Shown: positions 28,292 through 39,428 of the stretch, piece after piece
How positions within the stretch are numbered: the stretch's first letter is position 1
Layout of the letters: each line of letters starts with the position of its first letter
DNA from: Psychromonas aquimarina ATCC BAA-1526
GTDB lineage: Bacteria > Pseudomonadota > Gammaproteobacteria > Enterobacterales > Psychromonadaceae
Length of the DNA: 64,000 nucleotides
NCBI RefSeq assembly: GCF_000428725.1
Contig: NZ_KE386793.1
Coordinates: 1 to 64,000 of the forward strand
Direction: 5' to 3'
Program-made: the position numbers and the translations under genes
Notes under the pieces: generated by a model
The model's database searches: none
Seen by the model: the letters and a program-made list of their open reading frames with translations, nothing else
Told to the model about the DNA's origin: nothing

Positions 28292-29032
28292 TTACTTTAG
28301 ATATTTTTTCTTTATCTGTTCGTACCTGCCGTTTTTTTTCATCTTGATCAGGGCAGTTGTAAATTTTTCCACTAACTGATCAGATGTTGTCGAACTAAAA
28401 GCCGCGTACAGATCTGAAGATATTTCATCCAGAAAATAGGCTTTTTCAAGTAGAGATATATCAAGTCCGTCTACGTTTGCCTGGTAGGCTAAAACAATCT
28501 CATTAGAAAATGGAAGCAGATCAATCCGGCCGGCAAACAGCTTGCGGATATTCTGAATATCTTTGGGAACAACTTGAATATTTTTAAATCCTGCTGCGAT
28601 AAGATAATGGTGTTTCATGTCCATATTAGTGACACCGATTGTGTATTTTTTCGCATCATCAAGGCTTTGAATAACAATGTCTTTTCTGGACTTTAATTTC
28701 CAGAAATTTACGTCATTGGGCACAATTTTACCTATCCATTTAAACTGTTTTTCTCGTTCAGGAGTTCTTAACAGGTTGTAGATGAGCACATTTTTTTCTT
28801 TTAATGCACTCTGATAAGCCCTGGCCCATGGATACATGAAAATTTCTATGCTGACAGCAGCTGTTTCCGCCATTTCACTGACAATTTCCGTGGACATTCC
28901 AACAATCTTACCGTTTTGAATCATCTGAAAAGGGGGGAAATCTGTTGTTACGGCTTTTACCTGCTGCGCATTCCCTGAAGCGGCAGACACTCCAGTCAGT
29001 AAAATAAATAATATGCCTTTCAGTACTGTCAT
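28292..29032 (-). CDS. Periplasmic solute-binding protein, family 3-like
   Basis: A 246-residue exported protein. The signal peptide ends near ASGNAQQ. The mature part begins KAVTTDFPPFQM and includes GKIVGMSTEIVSEM and YPWARAYQSALKEK, which place it with amino-acid-type extracellular binding proteins. No permease or ATPase lies next to it, so it may serve signalling or a distant transporter. A second member with the same PWARA motif lies at 40893. Its translation start region (GGAGCGGATAACAAAATG on the minus strand) is copied several times upstream in a 45-bp tandem array. Confidence 0.82.
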   Translation of the reverse strand: MTVLKGILFILLTGVSAASGNAQQVKAVTTDFPPFQMIQNGKIVGMSTEIVSEMAETAAVSIEIFMYPWARAYQSALKEKNVLIYNLLRTPEREKQFKWIGKIVPNDVNFWKLKSRKDIVIQSLDDAKKYTIGVTNMDMKHHYLIAAGFKNIQVVPKDIQNIRKLFAGRIDLLPFSNEIVLAYQANVDGLDISLLEKAYFLDEISSDLYAAFSSTTSDQLVEKFTTALIKMKKNGRYEQIKKKYLK

Positions 29033-29265
29033 TTTGTTATCCGCTCCAGATTCATAGTGCTGTCATTTTGTTATCCGTTCCAGATAATATTTCTCCTCAC
29101 AGTACTGTCATTTTGTTATTTGCTCCAGATAATAATTCTCCTCACAGTGCCGCCATTTTATTATCTGCTCCAGATAATATTCCTCCTCACAATGCCGCCA
29201 TTATGTTACCGACTCCAGATAATGTTCCTCCTCACAAGTATTGCTGTTTTATTATCCGTTCCAGG
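29022..29265 (-). repeat. 45-bp tandem array repeating the gene's own ribosome site and start codon
   Basis: Full units are 29056-29100, 29101-29145, 29146-29190 and 29191-29235, with decayed edges at 29022-29055 (the real gene start) and 29236-29265. On the minus strand each full unit carries GTGAGGAG, then CTGGA-C/G, then ATG and three more codons, followed by TGA formed across the unit junction. Thus four mini-cistrons (M-A-A-L, M-A-A-L, M-T-V-L, M-T-A-L) precede the real start M-T-V-L-K-G. The two plus-strand frames through the array are artefacts of the repeat. Units differ by several substitutions, so the array is not very recent. Confidence 0.9.
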
Positions 29266-29325
29266 CGGTATATAGATCCGCATAGAAATAAACATGCAGT
29301 CGTAGTGGACTTTCTTCTGTTTTGA

Positions 29326-29792
29326 AAATTATGGAGCCGGTGGGGTAAAAACGCAATTATCTAAGCAGCTGCGCTGAAGAGGGCCCTGTTTAGCAGCCTG
29401 ATAATCGTTTGTTTGCACTGCGGTGTAACTGTGATTTTATAGGTTCATAATGGTGTGATTTTTAATGCTGAAGTATTTTCCATGTAATAAACAGTAAGAT
29501 AGCTGTTTTATTTTCTAAAAGTCAAATAATTATGATCAGGATCACAAGTAATAATAAGCGCTGCAAATAAAGCTAAGTTAATTATTTTTATGATGCTATA
29601 AATCAAACTTATAAGTGTTTGAATATTGACCGGCCTGATTTTTATAGTGCTGTTTTATAAGCAGATACGAATGTCTTATGCAGAAGAAAATAAAACTCTG
29701 CAGGCGTTGAATTTATAACCCCCGGCAGGTACTAGCCTGGTGGGAAATATTGGAACATGCCGCACCGGCATACAAAATAAGGAAATACTCTG
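29326..29792. other. Intergenic region upstream of the chitinase gene
   Basis: 467 bp, AT-rich, no credible gene on either strand. It contains a CRP-like site (29531-29546) and precedes a ribosome site AAGGAAA at about 29779. It must hold the promoters of both the divergent solute-binding gene and the chitinase. Confidence 0.55.
29531..29546 (+). promoter_or_regulatory. CRP-like binding site
   Basis: TATGA-TCAGGA-TCACA matches the CRP pattern TGTGA-N6-TCACA with one mismatch. Position, ~250 bp upstream of the chitinase start, allows catabolite control, which is common for chitin genes. Not tested. Confidence 0.45.
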
Positions 29793-31490
29793 ATGTTTAA
29801 ACGAACCCTTCTGTCGACATTGATAGGCTGCAGTATTGCAGCCAGCAGCTTTGCCATGAGCCCGCAGCCTGATCCGGACAACCCTGCGGGTTACATTGTT
29901 TCTAGTGTTGAAATAAAAGCGGCAGAAGACGCCAAAACTCCTAACCCTATGTACGATGTCTGGGCCAAGGCGCTGCAGACGCGTGCTAATAGTCTTGTTG
30001 AAGCCATTGAACCAGGCGCCGCCGCTAATCCTGAAAACGTTAAACGTGTCGAACGGGTATTTCCGCAAAGTGAATGGGATTTTCTGACTCAGATGGCTGC
30101 GCCGGAATATACCTATACCCGTTTTTTACGTGCCATCGGCAAGTTCCCGGCATTTTGTGGTGAATATAGCGACGGACGTGACTCTGATGCTATTTGTAAG
30201 CAGTCAATTGTGACCGCATTTGCGCATTTCTCACAGGAGACTGGCGGTCATATTGCTAAAGACAATATTTCTGATAACCCGCAGGCCCTTGAAGAATGGC
30301 AGCAGGCTCTAGTGCACGTACGTGAAATGGGCTGGTCTGAAGGCCAGGCCGGTTACACCACTGGATGCGGACAGGATGACTGGCAGAATGCACGCTGGCC
30401 CTGTGCTGCCGGGCAGGGATACTTCGGCCGCGGTGCTAAGCAGCTGTCTTATCATTTTAACTACGGCGCTTTTTCTGAAGTGATGTTTGACGGTGATGCT
30501 ACAGTACTGCTGGATAATCCAGGGCTGGTTGCAGATTCCTGGCTGAACCTGGCTTCTGCTGTGTGGTTCTTCCTGACACCTCAGGCGCCGAAACCTGCAA
30601 TGCTGCATGTGATTGACCGTACCTGGACGCCTTCACAGCGTGAGATCGATGCCGGTATAGGTTATGGTTTCGGTACAACAATCAATGTGATTAACGGCGG
30701 TATCGAATGTGGTGAGCAGAATAAAACTAAAGGCCAGCCGGTTAACCGTATCCGTTACTGGGAAGGCTTATCTGAACATTATCAGATTCCTATTAAGTCC
30801 GATGAGAAAAATACCTGCTGGCAGCAGACACCCTATGGAAGCATAAATCTCAACGGCGCGACAGATGTACTGTACACCAACTGGGATGGTAACTGGAAAT
30901 ATTACGCAGACCGTCCGGAAGGCCAGTCATTTGAGTGTGAACTGGTTGGTTTTCAAACTGCCTACTCTGCGCTGGTCCCGGGGGATTATGAGAAATGTGT
31001 AACTAATTTCTACGGCTCGCATGCCAACTGGCCGCAGGTACGTGTTGTCGATGATCTGGTGATCCCTGATCCGGATGATCCTGATAACGGCTCAGGCGGA
31101 TGGGATGCCGGTAAAGTTTATCTAGCCGGTGACCAGGCCTCTTACAAAGGAGCTACATATGAAGCTCAGTGGTGGAGTCAGGGTAACCAGCCGGATCTAG
31201 GTGGTCCCTGGAAGCTGGCTGCAGGAACACCTGAACCAGCTCCGGAGCCTACACCCGATCCAATACCTGAGCCGACTCCTGACCCTACGCCGGATCCAAC
31301 ACCTGAGCCTACGCCAGAACCGGATCCTGTACCATCTGATTTTATTCAGTGGCAGGCAGGTGTAACCATAGCTGTTGATGGTGATAAAGTGACACATAAC
31401 GGCAAATGTTTTATTGCTAAAAATAATCCGGGCATCTGGGAGTCACCAACCGCCTCTAACTGGTTCTGGGATGAGATTTCATGTTCATAA
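29793..31490 (+). CDS. Secreted GH19 chitinase with two C-terminal chitin-binding modules
   Basis: Hydrolyses beta-1,4 chitin chains with inversion. The 565-residue precursor has a signal peptide (cleavage near SSFAMSP). The GH19 domain (about 60-410) shows AFAHFSQETGGH (catalytic Glu), GQGYFGRGAKQLSYHFNYG and NVINGGIECG. A ChiC-type carbohydrate-binding module (WDAGKVYLAGDQASYKG..., about 430-470) follows, then a Pro/Thr/Glu/Asp repeat linker (PEPTPDP, about 475-508) and a second CBM5/12-like module with paired cysteines to the end. This is a modular extracellular enzyme for particulate chitin. Alone between its own promoter and terminator. Confidence 0.93.
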   Translation: MFKRTLLSTLIGCSIAASSFAMSPQPDPDNPAGYIVSSVEIKAAEDAKTPNPMYDVWAKALQTRANSLVEAIEPGAAANPENVKRVERVFPQSEWDFLTQMAAPEYTYTRFLRAIGKFPAFCGEYSDGRDSDAICKQSIVTAFAHFSQETGGHIAKDNISDNPQALEEWQQALVHVREMGWSEGQAGYTTGCGQDDWQNARWPCAAGQGYFGRGAKQLSYHFNYGAFSEVMFDGDATVLLDNPGLVADSWLNLASAVWFFLTPQAPKPAMLHVIDRTWTPSQREIDAGIGYGFGTTINVINGGIECGEQNKTKGQPVNRIRYWEGLSEHYQIPIKSDEKNTCWQQTPYGSINLNGATDVLYTNWDGNWKYYADRPEGQSFECELVGFQTAYSALVPGDYEKCVTNFYGSHANWPQVRVVDDLVIPDPDDPDNGSGGWDAGKVYLAGDQASYKGATYEAQWWSQGNQPDLGGPWKLAAGTPEPAPEPTPDPIPEPTPDPTPDPTPEPTPEPDPVPSDFIQWQAGVTIAVDGDKVTHNGKCFIAKNNPGIWESPTASNWFWDEISCS

Positions 31491-31506
31491 CCGGGTGGTA
31501 AGATGC

Positions 31507-31561
31507 GCATAACAGTTATTGCCTGCAGCACGGGGGAACGCTGCAGCTAGTGCTGTTATGC
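31507..31561. repeat. Long nested hairpin downstream of the chitinase gene
   Basis: Outer arms GCATAACAG (31507-31515) and CTGTTATGC (31553-31561) enclose inner arms CTGCAGC (31523-31529) and GCTGCAG (31540-31546). It lies between the chitinase stop and the T-rich terminator and may stabilise the 3' end of the message. Confidence 0.6.
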
Positions 31562-31614
31562 ATAAACGGGCAATAGTGAAACTGGGCTGTTGTCCGGCGA
31601 ACTCTTTGTGAATG

Positions 31615-31647
31615 AAAATCCGTCTTGTAAACAGACGGATTTTTTTA
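31615..31647 (+). terminator. Rho-independent terminator after the chitinase gene
   Basis: AATCCGTCT (31617-31625) pairs with AGACGGATT (31633-31641), followed by a run of T. The ~300-bp gap to rhlE holds nothing else except the nested hairpin and the rhlE promoter region. Confidence 0.88.
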
Positions 31648-31792
31648 TCATCTGTATTTTTAAAGATGCAGATACCTTGTCTTATTTATTCTGCTGCAGC
31701 TGTTCCTTCGTGATAGAATGCCCGCCCATATTTTTCTGTTACTGCCTCCAGCCTTAACAGTGTGTTTATTTATTATAACTCTGAGACAGCAA

Positions 31793-33022
31793 ATGCCATT
31801 TTCCAAGCTTGGATTAAGCGATCCGATTGCAAAAGCTGTAGCCGAACAAGGCTACCAGACCCCTACGCCGATTCAAGAAAAGGCGATTCCGGTTATCTTA
31901 GCGGGTAAAGACCTTATTGCCGCCGCGCAGACCGGCACCGGTAAAACGGCAAGTTTTGTACTGCCGATATTACAAAACCTTATTGATGCACCAGTGCTGC
32001 GCGCCAAGCGGATCCGTGCACTTATTCTTACTCCTACCCGGGAATTAGCAATACAGGTTGAGGCTAATATTGCCCAGTACGGTAAACATCTAAACCTTAC
32101 TTCGATGGCTATGTACGGCGGTGTTGACTCGGAGCCGCAGAAAGAGCGCCTGATAGAAGGAGTTGATATTCTGGTTGCAACCCCCGGCAGACTGCTGGAT
32201 ATGTATACCCGTAGAGCGCTGCATTTTGATGAGCTGCAGATACTGGTACTGGATGAAGCCGATAGAATGCTGGATATGGGGTTTATCAACGATATTAATA
32301 AAATTGTGGAACGCCTGCCGGAGAAAAGACAGAACCTGCTGTTTTCTGCCACGCTTTCTGATCAAGTGCGTTTTTTAGCTAGAACGGCGATTGATAATGC
32401 GGTTGAAATTGCGATTCAGCCGGACAGCACAACAACCCCGAAGATAGAGCAGTGGCTGATCACGGTTGATAAAGATACTAAATCTGCACTGCTGAGTTTT
32501 TTGATTACAGAAAACAAGTGGGAGCAGGCGCTTATTTTTATTGAAACTAAGCGCGGCGCGGCTAAGCTGGTCAGTCAGCTGGAAAAACGCGGCATTAAAG
32601 CAGAAGCCATTCACAGCGGCCGCAGTCAGGCTGTGCGTGCGCAGCTGTTAGAAGATTTTAAAACGGGTGAGCTTAAGTTTATGGTGGCGACGGGCATTGC
32701 CGCTCGCGGTATTGATATTGACTCCCTTACCCGTGTGGTGAACTACGATCTGCCCGATGAAGCCGATGATTATGTTCACCGCATTGGCCGTACCGGCCGT
32801 GCAGGAGCTGCCGGCGAAGCGGTTTCCTTTGTGTCACGAGATGACTTTAGAAATCTCTGTGCTATCGAAAAACGTCTTGGTGAGTTTATTACCCGCAAAG
32901 AGATTGAAGGTTTTCAGCCCAGATTAGAAGTGCCTGCTTCTGATGCTGCTCATGCGCCTAAAAAAGGCAAGTCATCAAACCGCCGCAACACACGCAGAAA
33001 GCCGCCTAAAAGCCGTTCTTAA
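31793..33022 (+). CDS. rhlE: DEAD-box ATP-dependent RNA helicase RhlE
   Basis: Unwinds RNA structures in ribosome assembly and RNA turnover. The 409-residue product starts MPFSKLGLSDPI, the usual RhlE beginning. It has a Q motif (GYQTPTPIQEKAIP), motif I AQTGTGKT, motif II DEAD, motif III SAT, and motif VI HRIGRTGRAG; a basic C-terminal tail (KKGKSSNRRNTRRKPPKSRS) probably binds RNA. An upstream in-frame ATG at 31718 would add 25 hydrophobic residues with no homology, so I use 31793. It faces the his operon, with a shared terminator. Confidence 0.92.
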   Translation: MPFSKLGLSDPIAKAVAEQGYQTPTPIQEKAIPVILAGKDLIAAAQTGTGKTASFVLPILQNLIDAPVLRAKRIRALILTPTRELAIQVEANIAQYGKHLNLTSMAMYGGVDSEPQKERLIEGVDILVATPGRLLDMYTRRALHFDELQILVLDEADRMLDMGFINDINKIVERLPEKRQNLLFSATLSDQVRFLARTAIDNAVEIAIQPDSTTTPKIEQWLITVDKDTKSALLSFLITENKWEQALIFIETKRGAAKLVSQLEKRGIKAEAIHSGRSQAVRAQLLEDFKTGELKFMVATGIAARGIDIDSLTRVVNYDLPDEADDYVHRIGRTGRAGAAGEAVSFVSRDDFRNLCAIEKRLGEFITRKEIEGFQPRLEVPASDAAHAPKKGKSSNRRNTRRKPPKSRS

Positions 33023-33035
33023 CAAATTTTACTAT

Positions 33036-33066
33036 AAAAAAGGTGAGCAAAATGCTCACCTTTTTT
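33036..33066. terminator. Bidirectional terminator between rhlE and the his operon
   Basis: A perfect 14-bp stem (AAAAAAGGTGAGCA with TGCTCACCTTTTTT) closes on an AAA loop; A and T runs serve both directions. Confidence 0.93.
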
Positions 33067-33091
33067 CTGTCTGGAAAATAGAAACAATAGT

Positions 33092-33721
33092 TTATTTACT
33101 ATGACGTTCCTGCAGTTTAGCTGCGATATCTGCCAGGGTCAGGCCTTCATTGTGCAGTAATACGGTCAGGTGATATAACAAGTCTGCACTTTCACAGGTC
33201 AGTTCGTCCATATCTTTAGCCATAGCCGCCAGTGCTACTTCTACGCCTTCTTCACCCACTTTTTGTGAGATTCGTTTAGTGCCGCGAGCATATAAGCTTG
33301 CTGTATAGCTGCTTTGTGGATCCGCACCTTTACGTCCGGCGATTACCTGTTCAAGGTCGGCAATAAAAGTTAATGCCGGCTGCTGTTCACCTTTAAAGCA
33401 GCTTTCTGTGCCTAAATGACAGGTAGGACCAACAGGCTCAACAATTGCCAGCAGGGTATCATTATCGCAGTCGGTGCTGATTTCAAGTACGTTTAAGAAG
33501 TTGCCGGACTCTTCACCTTTACACCATAAACGCTGTTTAGTACGACTGAAAAAAGTCATTTTACCGGACTCAAGTGTGGCCGCCAGTGACTCCTGGTTTA
33601 CATAACCGAGCATTAACACTTTACCTGAGGTGCGGTTCTGCACAACAACCGGCATCAGGTTATCAACTTTTGCCCAGTCTAAGCTGTTAAGCTGCTCTTT
33701 ATTCATTAATGTCTGACTCAT
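33092..33721 (-). CDS. hisI: HisIE, bifunctional phosphoribosyl-AMP cyclohydrolase / phosphoribosyl-ATP pyrophosphatase
   Basis: Catalyses steps 2 and 3 of histidine synthesis. The N-terminal HisI domain (about 1-115) shows DCDNDTLL and [12 protein letters not shown], with the zinc and catalytic residues. The C-terminal HisE domain (about 118-205) shows [22 protein letters not shown]. The 209-residue length matches gammaproteobacterial fusions. Last gene of the operon; its start overlaps hisF by 4 bp. Confidence 0.96.
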   Translation of the reverse strand: MSQTLMNKEQLNSLDWAKVDNLMPVVVQNRTSGKVLMLGYVNQESLAATLESGKMTFFSRTKQRLWCKGEESGNFLNVLEISTDCDNDTLLAIVEPVGPTCHLGTESCFKGEQQPALTFIADLEQVIAGRKGADPQSSYTASLYARGTKRISQKVGEEGVEVALAAMAKDMDELTCESADLLYHLTVLLHNEGLTLADIAAKLQERHSK

Positions 33722-34491
33722 AATCTAATCTCTACCTGTTGTGTTTTAAGGTAAGCTTTGAGCTCGCCAATATTAATTATCTGCTTGTGGAATACACTGG
33801 CAGCCAGTGCGCCGTCAACATCTGCTCTGTTAAATACATCAGCAAAATGCTCCATTTCACCCGCACCGCCGGAGGCGATCAAAGGTACATTACAAACAGC
33901 ACGCGCCCGGCTTAACTGCTCGACATCGTAACCGCAGCGGACACCGTCCTGGTTCATCACATTAAGTACGATTTCACCTGCGCCGCGCGACTGTACTTCC
34001 TGGATCCAGTCAAAGGTGTTCCATTTGGTGGTGCGTGTTGAATTTTCGCAGCCGGTAAACTGTTTTACCTGGTGCTGTCCGGTCTCTTTATCAAAGTAGG
34101 AGTCGATACCGATAACAATACACTGCACGCCGAATTTTTCACTAAGGCGGTTAATCAGGCTGGGATCTGCAAGAGCAGGACTGTTGATTGATACTTTATC
34201 GGCGCCGAATTCTAAAATACGGCGCGCGTCTTCCTCTGTTTTTATGCCGCCGGCAACACAGAAGGGAATATCAATCACTTCTGCAACACGGCTTACCCAG
34301 CTTTTATCAACTACCCGGGAGTCAGAGCTTGCGGTGATATCATAAAAAACCAGTTCGTCAGCGCCTTCTTCGGCGTAGCGTTTTGCCAGCGGCACAATAT
34401 CACCGATAATTTCGTGGTTACGAAACTGTACACCCTTGACGACCTGACCATCCTTGACATCAAGGCAGGGAATTATGCGTTTTGCTAGCAT
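33718..34491 (-). CDS. hisF: HisF, cyclase subunit of imidazole glycerol phosphate synthase
   Basis: With HisH, converts PRFAR and glutamine-derived ammonia to imidazole glycerol phosphate and AICAR. The (beta/alpha)8 protein of 257 residues starts [16 protein letters not shown], with the catalytic Asp in CLDVKDG and the second in GIDSYF. A degenerate copy of the first 16 codons lies just upstream, overlapping the hisA end (34533-34580), so the present start is the downstream of two similar starts. Only this one is in frame with the full protein. Confidence 0.96.
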   Translation of the reverse strand: MLAKRIIPCLDVKDGQVVKGVQFRNHEIIGDIVPLAKRYAEEGADELVFYDITASSDSRVVDKSWVSRVAEVIDIPFCVAGGIKTEEDARRILEFGADKVSINSPALADPSLINRLSEKFGVQCIVIGIDSYFDKETGQHQVKQFTGCENSTRTTKWNTFDWIQEVQSRGAGEIVLNVMNQDGVRCGYDVEQLSRARAVCNVPLIASGGAGEMEHFADVFNRADVDGALAASVFHKQIINIGELKAYLKTQQVEIRL

Positions 34492-34532
34492 GGAGTATTC
34501 CCCTTAACGTTATTGACGTATTCCATAGCAGA

Positions 34533-35896
<1,364 letters not shown>

Positions 35897-35900
<4 letters not shown>

Positions 35901-36967
35901 AAAACACCTTTACTCGAAGGTAGGTCAGTACCTACAATTTGAATACTTTGACGCAGTGTACGGCCGAATGTTTTAAATAAACCTTCCACCATATGGTGGG
36001 CATTACCGTTTTCAACTTCCAGGTGCAGTGTTGCGCCCATTGACTGTGCAAGCGAGTAGAAGAAATGTTCAACCATCTCCGTTGACATGGTGCCCACTAA
36101 TTCGCGCGGGAAGTCCGCTTTAAATTTAAGGTAGGGACGGCCGGAAAGATCCAGTGTACAGCTGGCTTTGGTTTCATCCATAGGCAGCACAAAACCGAAG
36201 CGGCCGATACCGCGTTTGTCACCAAGCGCTTTATTTAATGCTTCGCCAAGTGCCAGGGCAGTATCTTCAACACTGTGGTGATCATCAATATGCAGGTCGC
36301 CTTTAACAGAAACATTCATCTGGAAGCCGCCGTGGGTGGCAATCTGATCTAACATATGATCAAAGAAACCCATGCCGGTATCGATATTGTTTTCGCCCGT
36401 GGTATCTAAATCAACGCACACATTAATATCGGTTTCTTTGGTAGTACGGGTAACCGAGGCAATGCGTCCTTTCGTGGTCAGCTGTTTAACAATCTGCTTC
36501 CAGCCGAGTGTTTCTTTATTGTAGAGAATACCGCTGATACCCATATTATCAGCAAGACCGATATCCGTATGACGGTCGCCGATGACATAGGACTCGGCAA
36601 AGTCGATACGTCCTGATTTCAGGTACTCGCTGACCATGCCTAAATGCGGTTTACGGCAGCTGCAGTTGTCTTCCTGGAAATGCGGGCAGAGCAGGGTAGC
36701 TTCAAATTTCACGCCCTGTGAGGAAAAGATCTCCATCATTTTATTCTGTGGTATATCGAAGTCTGACTGCGGGTAGCTGTCTGTACCTAAACCATCCTGG
36801 TTGGATACGATAACCAGAATATATCCGGCATCCTGCAGCGTTAATAAGCTGGGAATAACGTCCGTTTCAAATTTTAATTTTTCTAAACTGTCCACCTGTT
36901 TATCACTGATCGGCTCATCAATTAAGGTTCCGTCACGGTCGATGAATAGAAATTTTTGTTTACTCAT
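35897..36967 (-). CDS. hisB: HisB, bifunctional histidinol-phosphatase / imidazoleglycerol-phosphate dehydratase
   Basis: Steps 6 and 8 of the pathway in one 356-residue protein. The N-terminal HAD phosphatase (about 1-165) has [10 protein letters not shown] and the zinc-binding [14 protein letters not shown]. The C-terminal dehydratase (about 168-356) has the metal motifs [14 protein letters not shown] and [10 protein letters not shown] and the late [11 protein letters not shown]. This fusion is characteristic of gammaproteobacteria. Confidence 0.96.
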
Positions 36968-36977
36968 TAGTTGTTCC

Positions 36978-38048
36978 CTACAGTGAATTTAAAGTGGTTA
37001 AAGTTGATTCCATTTCAGCTTTTGAGCCGATGGTGATGCGAATGCAGTTTTCTAAACGAGGTTTGCCGGCAAAGTCGCGCATAATAATGCCGTCTTCGGC
37101 AAATGCCTGAAAGACTTTTGCAGAGTCTGCAAAACGTACCAGCAGATAATTACCGGTTGCCGGAAATACTTCTGTTACGCAGGGCAGTTTGTGCATCTGT
37201 TCTTTGAGCAGTGCGCGGTTGTTATTTAATATTGCCACACGCTCACGCATGATTTTTAAACCCTCTTCCGATAAAGCCTGCGCTGCGATCTGCGCAATCG
37301 GATCCGGTACCGGATAGGGCGCAATCACTTTTGAGAGCATTTCAATAACACTTGCCTGTGCCAGGGTGAAGCCGCAGCGGATTGACGCTAAAGCAAAGGC
37401 TTTGGACAGGGTTCGGGTGATAACCAGATTTTCATGCTGAGCAATTAAACCGGTCTGGCTGAGTTCCGGGCAGAATTCAATATAGGCTTCATCGGCAACA
37501 ATTAATGCTTTACCTTTGGCCGCCTGCAGCAGTTCAGCTAACTTTTGTTTGTCGAGCATATTACCGGTGGGGTTGTTAGGCGCGCATAAGAAAACAATTT
37601 TAACTCGGCTGCCTTCTCTGTTTACCGCTCTACTTACTGCCTGATAATCAACATCAAAGTTACTGTCAAGAGCTGCTTCCTCAATTGCCACGCCGCAGGT
37701 TTCCGCACTGATTGCATACATGCCGTAGGTAGGCGGGCAGATTAAGATGCTGTCTAAAGCAGGCTCACAAAAAGTACGGATTAGAATTTCAATGCTTTCA
37801 TCAGCACCGCGCGTGCTCAGTATCTGGCTGCTGTCCAGGCCGGCATATTGTGCGTAAGCATTGATTAAGGCCGGAGGCTGAAATTCCGGATAACGGTTGA
37901 GGCTGCTTGAGTCGAGCTGGTATTCATTACAATCAGGGGACTCGTTGGCATTCAGCCAGACTTCACCCGTTCCGCCGATACGACGAGCAGAAAGATAAGG
38001 GGTTAATGCTTGCACCGTTTCCCGGGCGAGGTGTTTGATATCACTCAT
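36978..38048 (-). CDS. hisC: HisC, histidinol-phosphate aminotransferase
   Basis: PLP-dependent fold-type I aminotransferase, step 7. The 356 residues show [24 protein letters not shown] and the PLP lysine in [16 protein letters not shown]. The gene lies 10 bp upstream of hisB on the minus strand; the 76-bp gap to hisD carries a hairpin. Confidence 0.96.
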   Translation of the reverse strand: MSDIKHLARETVQALTPYLSARRIGGTGEVWLNANESPDCNEYQLDSSSLNRYPEFQPPALINAYAQYAGLDSSQILSTRGADESIEILIRTFCEPALDSILICPPTYGMYAISAETCGVAIEEAALDSNFDVDYQAVSRAVNREGSRVKIVFLCAPNNPTGNMLDKQKLAELLQAAKGKALIVADEAYIEFCPELSQTGLIAQHENLVITRTLSKAFALASIRCGFTLAQASVIEMLSKVIAPYPVPDPIAQIAAQALSEEGLKIMRERVAILNNNRALLKEQMHKLPCVTEVFPATGNYLLVRFADSAKVFQAFAEDGIIMRDFAGKPRLENCIRITIGSKAEMESTLTTLNSL

Positions 38049-38074
38049 GTCTTTCTATTTCCCTAGCTTGAATG

Positions 38075-38110
38075 CGGGGCGCAGGTTTTAGCCTGCTTAC
38101 AAACGCCCCG
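38075..38110. repeat. Hairpin in the hisD-hisC gap
   Basis: CGGGGCG (38075-38081) pairs with CGCCCCG (38104-38110), and inside it CAGG (38082-38085) pairs with CCTG (38092-38095). It sits between hisD and hisC in an operon that otherwise has almost no gaps, and could modulate message stability or reduce read-through. No T tract, so not a normal terminator. Confidence 0.6.
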
Positions 38111-38124
38111 TTTATAGTCTGTTT

Positions 38125-39426
38125 TTACTTATTCAATTTGTCCATGCGGATAGTGACCGCGCGTTTATGTGCAGTTAAGCCTTCGGCGTCTGCAAGGCAG
38201 GTGACCGTCGGTGCCAAACGGCGCAGTCCGTCAGCACTGAGTTCCTGTACTGTGTAACGCTTACTAAAGTCTGCTAAGCCTAAACTTGAATAGGTCTTTG
38301 TATAACCGTAAGTAGGCAGCACATGGTTGGTACCGCTGGCGTAGTCACCAACCGATTCCGGCGTCCAGGCACCTAAGAAAATAGAACCGGCGTTTTTCAG
38401 CTGCGGCTGCAGGGCACGCGGATCTTTAGTCTGAACAATGAGATGTTCAGGTGCATAGCGGTTGGAAATTTCCACTGCCTGATTAATATCTTCACAAACA
38501 ATGCTTACGCTGTGCGCCAGTGCTTTTTCTGCGATTTCACGGCGCTCTAAAACAGCCAGCTGCTTACCGATTTCAAGTGCAGTCTGCTCGGCAACCTGCT
38601 GACTTGGTGTTACTAAAATGGACTGTGAATCATGACCGTGCTCTGCCTGTGATAAAAGGTCGGCGGCAATAAATGCCGGATCTGCATCTTGATCGGCAAT
38701 CACTAATACTTCCGACGGACCGGCCGGCATATCAATGGCTGCACCGGCAAAATCATTGCTGACCTGACGTTTCGCTTCGGTTACAAAGGAGTTGCCCGGG
38801 CCGAATATTTTATCAACTGCGCCGATTGTTTCAGTACCGTAAGCCAGGGCTGCAACAGCCTGCGCGCCTCCAACTGTGTAGATTTCATTGACGCCGCATA
38901 GTGAGGCTGCAAATAAAATTTCATCGGCAAGCGGCGGCGGTGAACATAAAACGATACGCGAACAGCCGGCAATCTGCGCTGGTGCGCCGGTCATAATAAC
39001 AGTTGAAGGAAGCGGCGCACTGCCGCCGGGAATATACAGACCGACAGACTCAATCGCTTGAGTATGCATTTCACAAACAACGCCGGGCATAGTTTCAACT
39101 GTGATAACTTCCTGAACCTGTGCTGTATGAAATTTAACAACCTGGTTATAAGCGGTTGTGATCGCTTCTTTGATTTCATCACCTAAGCGGGCACCTGCCT
39201 GCTTAATATCCTGATCTGTTATGGTGAAAGTTTCACCTTCTAACTTATCAAAACGTTTAGTGTAATCAAGCAGGGCTTTATCACCGTCACTGCGGATGGC
39301 GGATATGATTTCAGCTACTGTATTAGTCAGCGCTGAAGAATCTGCCATAGCAGGGCGGGCAAGCAGTGAAACCTGCTGCTCATTTGATAAACCTGACCAG
39401 TTAACCGTCTGCATTCCTGACTGCAT
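38125..39426 (-). CDS. hisD: HisD, histidinol dehydrogenase
   Basis: Zinc enzyme that oxidises L-histidinol to histidine with two NAD. The 433 residues show VGLYIPGGSAPLPS, DMPAGPSEVLVIAD, the metal/catalytic LLSQAEHGHDSQS and APEHLIVQ, and GTNHVLPT near the end. ATG 39426 follows hisG by 2 bp; ATG 39414 (MQTVNWSGL) is an alternative start. Confidence 0.96.
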   Translation of the reverse strand: MQSGMQTVNWSGLSNEQQVSLLARPAMADSSALTNTVAEIISAIRSDGDKALLDYTKRFDKLEGETFTITDQDIKQAGARLGDEIKEAITTAYNQVVKFHTAQVQEVITVETMPGVVCEMHTQAIESVGLYIPGGSAPLPSTVIMTGAPAQIAGCSRIVLCSPPPLADEILFAASLCGVNEIYTVGGAQAVAALAYGTETIGAVDKIFGPGNSFVTEAKRQVSNDFAGAAIDMPAGPSEVLVIADQDADPAFIAADLLSQAEHGHDSQSILVTPSQQVAEQTALEIGKQLAVLERREIAEKALAHSVSIVCEDINQAVEISNRYAPEHLIVQTKDPRALQPQLKNAGSIFLGAWTPESVGDYASGTNHVLPTYGYTKTYSSLGLADFSKRYTVQELSADGLRRLAPTVTCLADAEGLTAHKRAVTIRMDKLNK

Positions 39427-39428
39427 AA

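Noticed and set aside
29056-29235. Possible CRISPR array
   Set aside because: Units are contiguous and similar along their whole length, with no unique spacers and no cas genes.
29057-29325. Two plus-strand frames with 15-residue repeats across the 45-bp array
   Set aside because: The array period is a multiple of three, so any frame lacking a stop in one unit stays open. The meaningful signals (ribosome sites, ATG) are on the minus strand.
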